From: Streptomyces pristinaespiralis
Lineage (GTDB): Bacteria > Actinomycetota > Actinomycetes > Streptomycetales > Streptomycetaceae
DNA length: 64,000 nt
Direction: 5' to 3'
NCBI RefSeq assembly: GCF_001278075.1
Contig: NZ_CP011340.1
Location: forward strand, 5,391,501-5,455,500
A program made the position numbers and the translations under genes. The notes beneath the pieces were generated by a model. The model did no database searches, was not told the DNA's origin, and was given only the letters and a program-made list of their open reading frames with translations. Positions 51,670-59,969 of the stretch are shown one piece after another. Position 1 is the first letter of the stretch, and the number at the start of each line of letters is the position of its first letter.

Positions 51670-53229
51670 TCACCTGGCCGTGAGCGGGTGACCCTTCCAG
51701 TCGCCGTGTACCCGGTACTTCACCGGCTTGTCGGGCTTCCAGTTCTCCAGGTCGGCAGTGGCCTTCTCCAGCCTCGCCTCGTTCTCTTCATCGCTCAGTT
51801 CGGGTTCGAGCACCCGAACCAGTACGTGCAGTGCCAGCTTCGGAGGTACGGCATTGCCGATCTGCTGCGAGACGTCGTTGCCGCTCCAGGGGTACGCGAC
51901 AGGAAAGGTCTGCAGAACTCCTGCCTCGGCGGGAGCGAAGCGGCAGAGGGGGTCAGGGAGATCGGTCTCCGTCCCCATGTGGACGATGCGGTTCCGCGAC
52001 ACCTTCCCGGTGATCGTGGCGGAAGGAACGTCGTGGTCGCGTCGGCCTCGTGCCTCGGGAACGCCACCAGTTCCGTAATTCGAGATCACGGTGAAGGGCG
52101 GACGATTGTGCACCCTCGCCTCCGAGATGACCCGGGCGCTGTCGAGGGCTGCCCGCATGGAGATCCAGGAGTGCCTGGGCCTTTCCCTCCCCGTGTCCGA
52201 AGGCTCCAGTTGTAGGGCCGCGAAGCCTGCTGATGCGATATTCGATGTCCGTGGCTGGTAGCGCTTGTGGGTCTCGTCCACGGTCGGAAGGCTTTGGGCG
52301 GGGCGCAGTTCGTGCAAGGGGGCTGCGGGATCATGGCGGGCCATCAGGACCGCGCGCCGTCGGGTCTGTGGCACGCCGAAAGCCTCGGTGTGCATCATCT
52401 GGGTCCTGGTGCGGTAGCCGAGGGAGGCCAACACCTCGGCGTACCTGTTCCATACGGGCATCACCGCAGGTACCTGCTCCAGGACTACGGCTTCATAGGG
52501 TGTCGATCCAGGTCGCCTGCTTCGCTCGATCACCCACCACAGAGGTTGCAGGACCAACCCTGTCCGCTCGTCTCCCAGTTCTTCGAGCACGGCCTTGAGC
52601 TTGACGAGCTCGTCGTTCAGATCGCTGAATTCCTTCAGTAGACCCTTGAGATCGGCGTCCTGAAATTCCAGTCGCTGCGGAGCCTTGAGACCCTTAAGTA
52701 CGTCCTTGATCGCGTCTGCCGGATACGCGAGCTGAACCATCCTGTCCTTCATGGCCTTACGTACTGTGCCCCGGAGCTCTTCTACGTCACGCTTACGCTC
52801 CTTGACTTCCTTCGCTTCGATCTCTTTACGCCGAAGCTTCTCGGAGATCTGGCGCCAAGTACGGAAGATCTCCTTCCAATCCGCATTTTCCGCGCAGACT
52901 GCGTTGTGCAGGAGCTCGATGTATTCCAGTACTTTGTCCAGCGCCCGGCGACCGGCACCGTGCCCGGCGACGGTGAATGTCTGACAGGGCGGGCCACCCG
53001 TCAGTACCTGCGCGAGCGGGAAGAGCGCTGCGCGGTACTGCCGGACATCGCCCTTGAAGGTGTCCATCCCCGCCTCGTTGCGGGTGGTGCAGGCTCCCGC
53101 GTCCCATTCGATGCCGGTGGTCCGGTAGCCCAGGACGTGCGCTGCCACATCAAGTCCACCCGGTCCCGCGAACAAATCCAGGATGCGGAAACCCGCAGGT
53201 GAGGGGTGTTCGTTCTTGACGTGGCTCAT
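51670..53229 (-). CDS. DNA (cytosine-5-)methyltransferase with a long charged insertion
   Basis: The protein is 519 aa. Motif I is ILDLFAGPGGLDVAAHVLG, motif IV GGPPCQTFTVAGHG with catalytic Cys82, motif VIII VPQTRRRAVLMA and motif X QIGNAVPPKLALHVL. Motif VI reads LEQVP instead of the usual ENV. Between IV and VI about 130 residues (98-228) form a Lys/Glu-rich probable coiled coil (KLRRKEIEAKEVKERKRDVE), encoded by DNA that looks less GC-rich than its surroundings. It should make 5-methylcytosine, presumably marking host DNA for the island. No obvious ribosome site precedes ATG 53229. Confidence 0.9.
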   Translation of the reverse strand: MSHVKNEHPSPAGFRILDLFAGPGGLDVAAHVLGYRTTGIEWDAGACTTRNEAGMDTFKGDVRQYRAALFPLAQVLTGGPPCQTFTVAGHGAGRRALDKVLEYIELLHNAVCAENADWKEIFRTWRQISEKLRRKEIEAKEVKERKRDVEELRGTVRKAMKDRMVQLAYPADAIKDVLKGLKAPQRLEFQDADLKGLLKEFSDLNDELVKLKAVLEELGDERTGLVLQPLWWVIERSRRPGSTPYEAVVLEQVPAVMPVWNRYAEVLASLGYRTRTQMMHTEAFGVPQTRRRAVLMARHDPAAPLHELRPAQSLPTVDETHKRYQPRTSNIASAGFAALQLEPSDTGRERPRHSWISMRAALDSARVISEARVHNRPPFTVISNYGTGGVPEARGRRDHDVPSATITGKVSRNRIVHMGTETDLPDPLCRFAPAEAGVLQTFPVAYPWSGNDVSQQIGNAVPPKLALHVLVRVLEPELSDEENEARLEKATADLENWKPDKPVKYRVHGDWKGHPLTAR

Positions 53230-53277
53230 GGGCGTGAAGTGTAGCCGGCGCCGTGGGGTGTATGAGGACCGTCCTGG

Positions 53278-54264
53278 TTATGTGTGGACAGGGGCACCCA
53301 GAGCGGTCGCGATGGCGTCACCGAGCGCCCTGCCCACCGGCGGAGGGGTTGCGTGTCCGATCTGTCGGTATCGAGCCGTTTTCCGCCCCGTGACCTGCCA
53401 CTCGGACGGAAACGACTGCAGCAGTGCCGCCTGGTCCACCGTGATCTTCGGCATTCGTGCCGGATCGTCCGAGCGCGGCCACACGTACTCCGGCCCCGGT
53501 ACCTCGTCCGCCAGGGCGCCGGCGTTCACCCCCATCCGCGCCCAGGCCCGTTTGGTGCCGGACGGGCCGAGATCCGCGCCTCCACGATTGTCCGAACCAC
53601 CGACCAGCGTGGGGGCCACGGCGATGGCCTGGGCCGCCCAGGCGTCGGCGTCCGGCCAGCCCCTGGCTGCCATCGTCCGGCGCAGGGCCCGACCGACCGG
53701 CACATGCTCGTCCACCGTCGGCACGGGCGGGGTGAACGCGTGGAACCACTCTTTCTTGAGAGCCACGAGAATGCCCTGCTTTCGATCCTGCGGCACGCCG
53801 AAGTCCGCCGCGTTCAGCACGAACCAGCAGGACCGGTATCCGAGATGGGAGAGCTCCGCCTCGACGAAAAGACGGATGTCGGCATACGCCGGGGACTCGA
53901 CGAGAGCGGGCAGGTTCTCGAGCAGCAGTGCCCGTGGCTGGATCGAGTGGACCAGATAAATTGTGGCGGTGAGAAGGCGCAGTTCCTGCTCGCTGTCCGT
54001 ACGCCTCACCGCGGCCGAGGCTTTCACTCGTGGCAGGCCGGCCGACAGGAGATCGACGTCCAGGGTCTCCGGGTGATCGTCCGGAAGGAAGTCGACCAGG
54101 TCCTCGCAGACCACGTTCCAGTGCGGCCGGTTGGCCAGGAGCGTCTCGCACGCCTGGCGCTTGTTGTCGAGCAGGAGTACCGGCGAGAAGCCCGCGCTCT
54201 CCAGCCCCGACGCCAACCCGCCCGCGCCGGCGCAGACGTCCACGAAACCGAGTCGATCAGCCAT
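53278..54264 (-). CDS. Dcm-like protein lacking the catalytic cysteine
   Basis: The protein is 328 aa from ATG 54264 (AGGGGGAG upstream). Motif I (FVDVCAGAGGLASGLESAGF) and the DNA-methylase fold are intact. VPQDRKQGILVA matches motif VIII and IGHATPPPVGRAL motif X. Motif VI is LLLENLPAL. Motif IV, normally GGPPCQ, reads LLSAGLPRVKASA, with Leu77-Pro78-Arg79 in place of PPC. Transfer by the usual covalent Cys mechanism is therefore not expected. It precedes the canonical enzyme on the same strand by 48 bases. It may bind SAM or DNA as a partner subunit. Confidence 0.85.
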   Translation of the reverse strand: MADRLGFVDVCAGAGGLASGLESAGFSPVLLLDNKRQACETLLANRPHWNVVCEDLVDFLPDDHPETLDVDLLSAGLPRVKASAAVRRTDSEQELRLLTATIYLVHSIQPRALLLENLPALVESPAYADIRLFVEAELSHLGYRSCWFVLNAADFGVPQDRKQGILVALKKEWFHAFTPPVPTVDEHVPVGRALRRTMAARGWPDADAWAAQAIAVAPTLVGGSDNRGGADLGPSGTKRAWARMGVNAGALADEVPGPEYVWPRSDDPARMPKITVDQAALLQSFPSEWQVTGRKTARYRQIGHATPPPVGRALGDAIATALGAPVHT

Positions 54265-54421
54265 CCGCTCCCCCTGAACCCCTTCCGGAGACCTTACGCT
54301 CGGGGTTCCGCCTCCGCCGGTCCGATCCCGCTTCTTCCTCGACCGCACCCTGCTGATCGGCACCTCCGACGGGAGGACGCCGGTTTCTTCTCGTGAGCGG
54401 GCCTGCGCCATCCTTGATGGC

Positions 54422-54880
54422 GTGACCCGTCCACCCATCGTGCCCTCCTCGACCGGCGTCTCGGCCCGTATGAGTCGCCAGGCGCGCAGGGACACCGACC
54501 CCGAGATGGCCGTGCGGCGCCTGTTGTACGCCGCCGGCCTGCGGTACCGCCTGCAACGACGAGTGCCCGGGATGGCTCGGCGGACCATCGACATCGCTTT
54601 CCCCGGGCTCCGTATCGCGGTGTTCATGGACGGCTGTTTCTGGCACGGCTGCCCGCAGCACGCGACGAGCCCGAAGGCGAACGCCTCGTGGTGGCGGGAG
54701 AAGCTGGACAAGAACATCGCCCGCGACATCGAGACGACGAAGCATCTGGAGGACGCGGGCTGGGTCGTCCTGCGCTTCTGGGAGCACGAGACGCCCGCCC
54801 AGGTGGCGAATCGGATCGCCGAGGAGATCGACCGTGCCCGGGCCGGCCGCCGGCCGCATCCCAGGACGCTCGGCCGCTGA
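54422..54880 (+). CDS. Very-short-patch-repair (Vsr-like) endonuclease
   Basis: The protein is 152 aa. It has SRQARRDTDPEMAVRRLLYA (Vsr start), TIDIAFPGLRIAVFMDGCFW HGCPQH with Asp57 and the Cys/His zinc cluster, WWREKLDKNIARD and GWVVLRFWEHE. Vsr enzymes nick at T:G mismatches caused by deamination of 5-methylcytosine and are usually encoded next to dcm. It is divergent from the two methyltransferase genes. The start is GTG 54422; a CATCCT box 7 bases upstream suggests a leaderless mRNA. In restriction loci Vsr-fold proteins may act as the restriction nuclease. Confidence 0.93.
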   Translation: MTRPPIVPSSTGVSARMSRQARRDTDPEMAVRRLLYAAGLRYRLQRRVPGMARRTIDIAFPGLRIAVFMDGCFWHGCPQHATSPKANASWWREKLDKNIARDIETTKHLEDAGWVVLRFWEHETPAQVANRIAEEIDRARAGRRPHPRTLGR

Positions 54881-54916
54881 TCCCATGGCCGGGTCACCGC
54901 AGAGCCTGCGTGGAGG

Positions 54917-54937
54917 TGCCTCCCGGCCGGGGAGGCA
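54917..54937 (+). terminator. Terminator of the Vsr-like gene
   Basis: TGCCTCCC pairs with GGGAGGCA around a 5-base loop, 37 bases after the stop, followed by AAAGG. It marks the right end of the island. Confidence 0.65.
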
Positions 54938-55048
54938 AAGGGCTGCACGGTGTCGGGTCAGGCTCGACATGAGGACGCCCACGGAGCCGAAACGCCCCTG
55001 CCGAGGGCCGAGTTGCGACGAAGAACCGGCGACGTAGGCTCCGGCCGT

Positions 55049-55996
55049 ATGCATGTGATTGCGGTTCTCGCGCTCGACGGAGTGTCGGCCTTCGATCTCG
55101 CCATACCCTGCCAGGTGTTCACGCTCGCCACCCACGCTGACGGTTCCCCCGCCTACGACGTGCGGGTGTGCGCCGACCGGGCGGTCGCCGCCAGTGCCGG
55201 GCCCGCGCAGCCGTTCACGCTCTCGTCCCCCTACCGGTGGGACGACGCCCTCGAGGCCGACACCGTCATCGTGCCCGGCGGTCCCGCCGAGGTGGCGCCT
55301 CACCCGCGTGCGCTCCGGTTGTTGAAGGACGCGGCGGACGCAGGGAAGCGGATCGCCTCCATCTGTACGGGGGCCTTCGTGCTCGCCCGGGCCGGGTTGC
55401 TGGACGGGCGGCGGGTGACGACGCACTGGCGGTTCGCCGACGCCCTGGCCGGCGAGTTCCCCGGCACCCAGGTCGACCCTTCCGTGCTGTTCGTCGACGA
55501 CGGGCAGGTGCTCACCTCCGCGGGCATCGCCGCGGGGCTCGACCTGTGTCTGCACATGGTGCGCCGCGACCACGGCGCGGCGGTGGCCGCGGACGTCGCC
55601 CGCATGATGGTCATGGCACCGCAGCGGACAGGCGGACAGGCCCAGTTCATCGAGTACCGGGCGCCGGAGTACGACTCCGCCGACCTCGGCGCGACGATGC
55701 AGTGGATGCGGGACAAGCTGGCCGAGCCGCTGACCGTCGCCGGCACCCCCGCCCACGCGATGATGAGCAAGCGCAGCCTGGCGCGGCACTTCCGTGCGCA
55801 GACGGGCACCACGCCGCTGCGCTGGTTGCTCGACCATCGCCTCCAGCGCGCGCGGGAACTGCTGGAGAGCACCGAACTGCCCATGCGGCGGGTCGCGGAG
55901 GCCACCGGCTTCGGGTCCGTGGAGACCTTCCGGCACCATTTCGCGCGTCACGTCGGGACCACACCGTCCGCGTACCGCACGGCCTTCCGTATGTAG
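55049..55996 (+). CDS. GlxA-family transcriptional regulator (DJ-1/PfpI + AraC HTH)
   Basis: The protein is 315 aa. The N-terminal DJ-1/PfpI-like domain has VLALDGVSAFDLAIPCQVF, DTVIVPGGPAEVAPH and SICTGAFVLARAGLLDGRR, where Cys is at the elbow. The C-terminal AraC HTH has SKRSLARHFRAQTGTTPLRW and VAEATGFGSVETFRHHFARH. Such regulators often control amine or quaternary-ammonium catabolism. TAGGCT (55035-55040) ends 8 bases before ATG 55049, fitting a leaderless start. Two DJ-1-like genes follow on the same strand, likely under its control. Confidence 0.9.
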   Translation: MHVIAVLALDGVSAFDLAIPCQVFTLATHADGSPAYDVRVCADRAVAASAGPAQPFTLSSPYRWDDALEADTVIVPGGPAEVAPHPRALRLLKDAADAGKRIASICTGAFVLARAGLLDGRRVTTHWRFADALAGEFPGTQVDPSVLFVDDGQVLTSAGIAAGLDLCLHMVRRDHGAAVAADVARMMVMAPQRTGGQAQFIEYRAPEYDSADLGATMQWMRDKLAEPLTVAGTPAHAMMSKRSLARHFRAQTGTTPLRWLLDHRLQRARELLESTELPMRRVAEATGFGSVETFRHHFARHVGTTPSAYRTAFRM

Positions 55997-56161
55997 TACG
56001 CGCTCGGCGGCCGCCGGCCTGGCCGTATCTTGCGCACCATGGGCACTCGAGCCGCTGTCACGGGCAACTCCTCGCCGGAAGACTGAACGCGTCTGCGACC
56101 CCCGGGTGCCCGGCATCTGGCGCCCGGGGGCACGGTTCACGCGACTTCACGGAGGACTCCC

Positions 56162-56905
56162 TTGCCCCCCTTGCACAGGCGAAATCTGCTCCGGTCCGGT
56201 GCTGCCGCTGCGATCGGCGGTGCCGGCCTCATGGGTGCCGCCGCCGCACGAGCGAGTGCCGCAGGTTCCCCGGCCGCAGTGCCCGCACCCGCCGGCGCCC
56301 CTTCGCGCCGTGAGCCGTTACGCGTCCACACGGTGCTCTACGACGGTGTCGAGGAGCAGGACTTCGCCGGCCACATCGAAGTGTTCGGGATCGTCGGGGA
56401 GGAGCGCATCGCGCAGACCTTCGTCACCGTCGACGGGCCCCGCACGGTGAGGACGTCCGCCGGTATGGAGGTGGTCTGCCGGGCTCCCTGGTCGCCCCGC
56501 TCCGCCGACCTGATCGTCGTCCCGGGGGCCGGATACGGCGAGGGTTCCGGTCTCCAGCGCGAGGTACGGCGCGGTGTTCTGCCCCGCGCACTGAAGGCGG
56601 CCCGGCGTCCCGGCCTGGTCCTCGGCGGGGTGTGCACCGGCACCATGCTCCTCTCGGCGGCGGGAATCACCAACGGACGCCCCTGCACCACGCACCACAT
56701 CGCCACGGAGGACCTCGCGGCACAGGGCGGTCGGGTCGTCGGGGGCCGGGTCGTCGACGACGGCGACCTGGTGACGTGCGGCGGGGTCACCTCCGGCATC
56801 GACCTGGGCATCTGGCTGCTCGAACGGTTCTACGGCCCTGAAGTGGCGCTGTTCGCCGAGGAGGTGCTCGAGTACGAGCGTCGCGGGACCGTGTGGCGTG
56901 CGTAA
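56162..56905 (+). CDS. Tat-exported DJ-1/PfpI-like protein (first of tandem pair)
   Basis: The protein is 247 aa, starting at TTG 56162 with GGAGGA upstream. The signal HRRNLLRSGAAAAIGGAGLM has a twin-Arg motif. The domain has LRVHTVLYDGVEEQDFAG, SADLIVVPGAGYGEGS and GGVCTGTMLLSAAG with the nucleophile-elbow Cys, then GRPCTTHHIATEDL and DDGDLVTCGGVTSGIDLGIW. It resembles the DJ-1-like half of GlxA regulators without the HTH. Export makes it unusual. It could hydrolyse or bind a metabolite outside the membrane. It is paralogous to the next gene. Confidence 0.82.
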   Translation: MPPLHRRNLLRSGAAAAIGGAGLMGAAAARASAAGSPAAVPAPAGAPSRREPLRVHTVLYDGVEEQDFAGHIEVFGIVGEERIAQTFVTVDGPRTVRTSAGMEVVCRAPWSPRSADLIVVPGAGYGEGSGLQREVRRGVLPRALKAARRPGLVLGGVCTGTMLLSAAGITNGRPCTTHHIATEDLAAQGGRVVGGRVVDDGDLVTCGGVTSGIDLGIWLLERFYGPEVALFAEEVLEYERRGTVWRA

Positions 56906-57082
56906 CCGCTGAATTCCGGGCGCCTCTTGGCCCCGCCCGCCGTGCCGGTCCCGCCTGCCGCGCCGGCCCCACCGGCCGCCCTGCCCCGCGGCCGCGCCGG
57001 CTCCGCCTGCCGTGCCGGCCGCGCTTCCGCGCCGACCCGACACCTGCCGCGCCGGCTCCCCACCCACCCCACAAGGAGAGGT

Positions 57083-57844
57083 ATGAACCGTCGAACCCTG
57101 CTGCGCACCACCACCGCGTTGGGAGCCGCCACCCTCACGGCCGGCGGCGCGGCCGCCCACGCCGGGACGGCGACCGCCGCCACGTCCGGGCGGAAGGAGC
57201 CCCACAAGGAACCCGGCAGGCGCACCCTGCGCGTACACGTCGTCATGTTCGAAGGCGTGGAGGAACTCGACTTCACCGCGCCCTACGAGGTGTTCTGCGC
57301 CTCCGACTACTTCACCGACCGTGCGGTCGACGTCCGTTACGTCAGCGTGGACGACGTCCGGACCGTCACGGCCGCCTACGGGACCAGGGTCCGCGTCGAT
57401 CACCGCTGGGCCCCCGAGGAGGCGGACGTCCTTGTCGTGCCCGGCGGTGGTTACGCGCGCCCAGCCGACCCGGGCGTCCACGCCGAGATCCGGCGCGGCA
57501 CGCTGCCCCGGGCGCTGGCCGCCGCGTCCCGGCCGGGCCTGACCGTCAGCGCGCTGTGCACCGGCGTGATGCTGCTCTCCGCCGCCGGGCTGACCCGTGG
57601 GCGCCCCTGCACGACGCACCACCGGGCGCGCGCCGACCTCGAACAGCAGGGCGGGGTACTGAAGAACGCCCGCGTCGTCGACGACGGCGACCTGGTCACC
57701 GCGGGCGGCGTCACGTCCGGTCTCGATCTCGCCCTGTGGCTGGTGCGCCGCGAACTGGGCCCGGACGCCGCGATCGGCCTCGAGGAGATGCTCGAGTACG
57801 AAGCGCGCGGCACGGTGTGGACCGAGGGGAAGGGGCGCGGCTGA
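57083..57844 (+). CDS. Tat-exported DJ-1/PfpI-like protein (second of tandem pair)
   Basis: The protein is 253 aa from ATG 57083 (AAGGAGAGG upstream). The signal NRRTLLRTTTALGAATL has a twin-Arg motif. The domain has LRVHVVMFEGVEELDFTA, PYEVFCASDYFTD, SALCTGVMLLSAAGL with the elbow Cys and GRPCTTHHRARADLEQQGG. It is a close paralogue of the protein encoded just upstream; both keep CTTHH and DDGDLVT..GGVTSG. The 177-base gap between them is a run of degenerate CCGCGCCGGC-like repeats. Confidence 0.85.
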   Translation: MNRRTLLRTTTALGAATLTAGGAAAHAGTATAATSGRKEPHKEPGRRTLRVHVVMFEGVEELDFTAPYEVFCASDYFTDRAVDVRYVSVDDVRTVTAAYGTRVRVDHRWAPEEADVLVVPGGGYARPADPGVHAEIRRGTLPRALAAASRPGLTVSALCTGVMLLSAAGLTRGRPCTTHHRARADLEQQGGVLKNARVVDDGDLVTAGGVTSGLDLALWLVRRELGPDAAIGLEEMLEYEARGTVWTEGKGRG

Positions 57845-58066
57845 AACCAGGCCCCGCGGCAGGCCCGTGACCGGCCTCCGCGGCCGACATCCGCGACAGC
57901 CCTGTGACCGGCCCCGCAGCCGGCCCCCGCGGCCGACCCCGTATCCGCCTTCATTCATCTGCATGAACGTGTGCCTTCAACCGCGCAGCCGCGGGAGTTG
58001 TGCCCCGGGACATCTGGCGGCAATTGACTGTCCTCGCCGTTCAGTTCCGACGATTGAAGGACGATC

Positions 58067-59749
58067 ATGCAGCGAAAGTCCCTCTCCATCCTGGCAGCGG
58101 CTGCGGCGGTCCTGGGCGCGGCCGTGGTCGTGCCCGGCGCGGAGGCCGCGTCCCCGGCCTCCGGCTCCGGCTCCGCGGAGTCCGCCGCGGCACCGGAGTC
58201 CGCCGTCGCACCGAAGGCCACCATCGCGCTCGGATCCGCCGCGGCGCCGTCGGCGGCCTCCGGCGCCCGTTCCGCGACACGGTCGCTGCTTCTCGGCGCC
58301 ACGTCCGAGACCACCACCGTGAGACCAGGTGTGACGCTGACCTCCATGTCGCTGGGGAAGCGGGACGCCGACGACCGGTGGACCGTGCACGTCTATCTGC
58401 CGGCCTCCGTCGACGGTCCGCTCAAGAGCGCGGGTACGGCGCTGGGTCCGAAGGCGACCGCCGACCGCGTCGCCGACGCGGTGCGGGACAAGGGCTTCGC
58501 CCCGCGGGTGGAGCGGGTCGTGATCCCCGCCTATGCCGACCGGCCCGCCGGGACGCTGGGATGGACCGTGCGGGTCGGCCGGTACGCGGCGGAGGCGGAC
58601 GCGGCAGCCGTGCTGAACCAGGTCCGGGCGGCCGGGTTCGCGGGCGGCACCCGTTACACCGCGCAGGACGGCACGGACCTCGGCGCACCGCAGAAGGTGC
58701 ACGTACTGCGCGTGGATTTCCGCACGTTCGACGGCACCGTGGGCACCGACTTCGGACCGGCGCTGAACGGTACGGAGAAGCTGACCGACCTCATGGCTTC
58801 GACCGGCGCGATAGCCGGTGTCAACGGCCAGTGGTTCTACAACAACGCCCCCGGCGGTCTGTACGTCAAGGACGGCAAGCTGCTCGGCTCCGCCACCCAG
58901 GGGCGGGGCGGAGTGAAGATCACCCGCGGCGGCCGTTCGGTCGACGTCGACGCCTTCACGGCGCATGTGACGCTGCGGGCCGGTGGCGAGAGCGTCGAGA
59001 TCGACGGCGTCAACCGGGTGCCCGGCGACGTCTGGAACTGCGGTGGTGTGGGCGGTGACCTGCCCACCGAGAAGGCGCAGCACGACCTGCGGTGCACCGA
59101 CGGCAGCGAACTCGTTCGCTTCACCCCGGAGTTCGGGAGGACGCCGACCGGTGCCGGGGCCGAGGCGGTGCTCGACGCGACGGGCAGGGTGACCGCGGTG
59201 AACACCTCGCGCGGTGCGGCGGTGCCCGCCGGCGGGTCGACCGTCCAGGCCATCGGGGACCGTGCCGACTGGCTGCTCGAGCACGTCACGGTCGGCACGA
59301 GGCCGGCGGTCACCGAACGGGTGGAGGACAGCCGGGGCCGCAGGGTCGCGCTCACCCCTGACACGACCATCCTCCAGGTCGGCCCGACCCTGGTGCGGGA
59401 CGGCAGGGTCTCGGTCAACGCGGCGGCGGACGGACTGATACGCGAGGGCACGGACCAGACCTTCACCTACAACTGGACCGTGCGCAGCAACCCGCGTTCG
59501 ATGATCGGGGTGGACGGGCAGGGCCGGATGATGCTCGTGGTCGTCGACGGCCGTCAGGCCGGACACAGCGAGGGCCTGGGCATCGCGAGGACCGCTGAGC
59601 TCATGCAGGCGCTCGGCGCGCGTGAGGCGATGAACCTCGACGGCGGGGGCTCCAGCGTCATGGCGACCGCAGGCGCCGGAATCGTCAACCGGCCGTCGGA
59701 CTCCGCCGGTCAGCGTTCGCTCGGCAACGTACTGCTCGTCCGCCCCTGA
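58067..59749 (+). CDS. Secreted phosphodiester glycosidase (NAGPA domain) protein
   Basis: The protein is 560 aa. Residues 1-27 form a Sec signal (MQRKSLSILAAAAAVLGAAV, cleaved after PGAEA). An Ala/Ser-rich linker to about 70 is followed by an SPOR-like segment (WTVRVGRYAAEADAAAVLNQ). The NAGPA/DUF2233 domain begins GAIAGVNGQWFYNNAPGG and ends with MIGVDGQGRMMLVVVDGRQA, GHSEGLGIARTAELMQALGA and AMNLDGGGSSVM. Such domains remove terminal N-acetylglucosamine from phosphodiesters or act on cell-wall polymers. The substrate here is unknown. Confidence 0.88.
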   Translation: MQRKSLSILAAAAAVLGAAVVVPGAEAASPASGSGSAESAAAPESAVAPKATIALGSAAAPSAASGARSATRSLLLGATSETTTVRPGVTLTSMSLGKRDADDRWTVHVYLPASVDGPLKSAGTALGPKATADRVADAVRDKGFAPRVERVVIPAYADRPAGTLGWTVRVGRYAAEADAAAVLNQVRAAGFAGGTRYTAQDGTDLGAPQKVHVLRVDFRTFDGTVGTDFGPALNGTEKLTDLMASTGAIAGVNGQWFYNNAPGGLYVKDGKLLGSATQGRGGVKITRGGRSVDVDAFTAHVTLRAGGESVEIDGVNRVPGDVWNCGGVGGDLPTEKAQHDLRCTDGSELVRFTPEFGRTPTGAGAEAVLDATGRVTAVNTSRGAAVPAGGSTVQAIGDRADWLLEHVTVGTRPAVTERVEDSRGRRVALTPDTTILQVGPTLVRDGRVSVNAAADGLIREGTDQTFTYNWTVRSNPRSMIGVDGQGRMMLVVVDGRQAGHSEGLGIARTAELMQALGAREAMNLDGGGSSVMATAGAGIVNRPSDSAGQRSLGNVLLVRP

Positions 59750-59765
59750 CACCCACCGGCTGCCC

Positions 59766-59840
59766 GGGACCTGAGCCCGGACGGGACCTGAGCCCGGACG
59801 GGACCTGAGCCCGGATGGGACCTGAGCCCGGACGGGACCC
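59766..59840. repeat. 17-bp tandem repeat, four copies plus partial
   Basis: Units of GGGACCTGAGCCCGGAC at 59766-59833 (copy three ends in T) and a partial GGGACCC to 59840. It follows the phosphodiester glycosidase stop. Units abut without spacers. Confidence 0.9.
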
Positions 59841-59915
59841 GGTCCGGGAAGTGAGCACCGGACCCGGGCCCAGCCAGGTGCGGGCCCCGCCCGGGCCCGG
59901 ACCACGTCCGCACCC

Positions 59916-59950
59916 GTGAGCGCGCCGCCGAGGAGAGGCGGCGCGCTCAC
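59916..59950. terminator. Bidirectional terminator between converging genes
   Basis: A 14-bp perfect stem (GTGAGCGCGCCGCC with its complement) and a 7-base loop GAGGAGA, between the phosphodiester glycosidase gene and the leftward SEC-C gene. Confidence 0.88.
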
Positions 59951-59969
59951 GCGTCCGGGGAAGCGCGCG

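Noticed and set aside
34784..55048. Integrative element with attachment sites
   Set aside because: I found no integrase, transposase or matching direct repeats at the island edges.
56906..57082. Coding extension upstream of the second DJ-1-like gene
   Set aside because: The stretch is a degenerate GC repeat, and the Tat signal plus AAGGAGAGG define the start at 57083.
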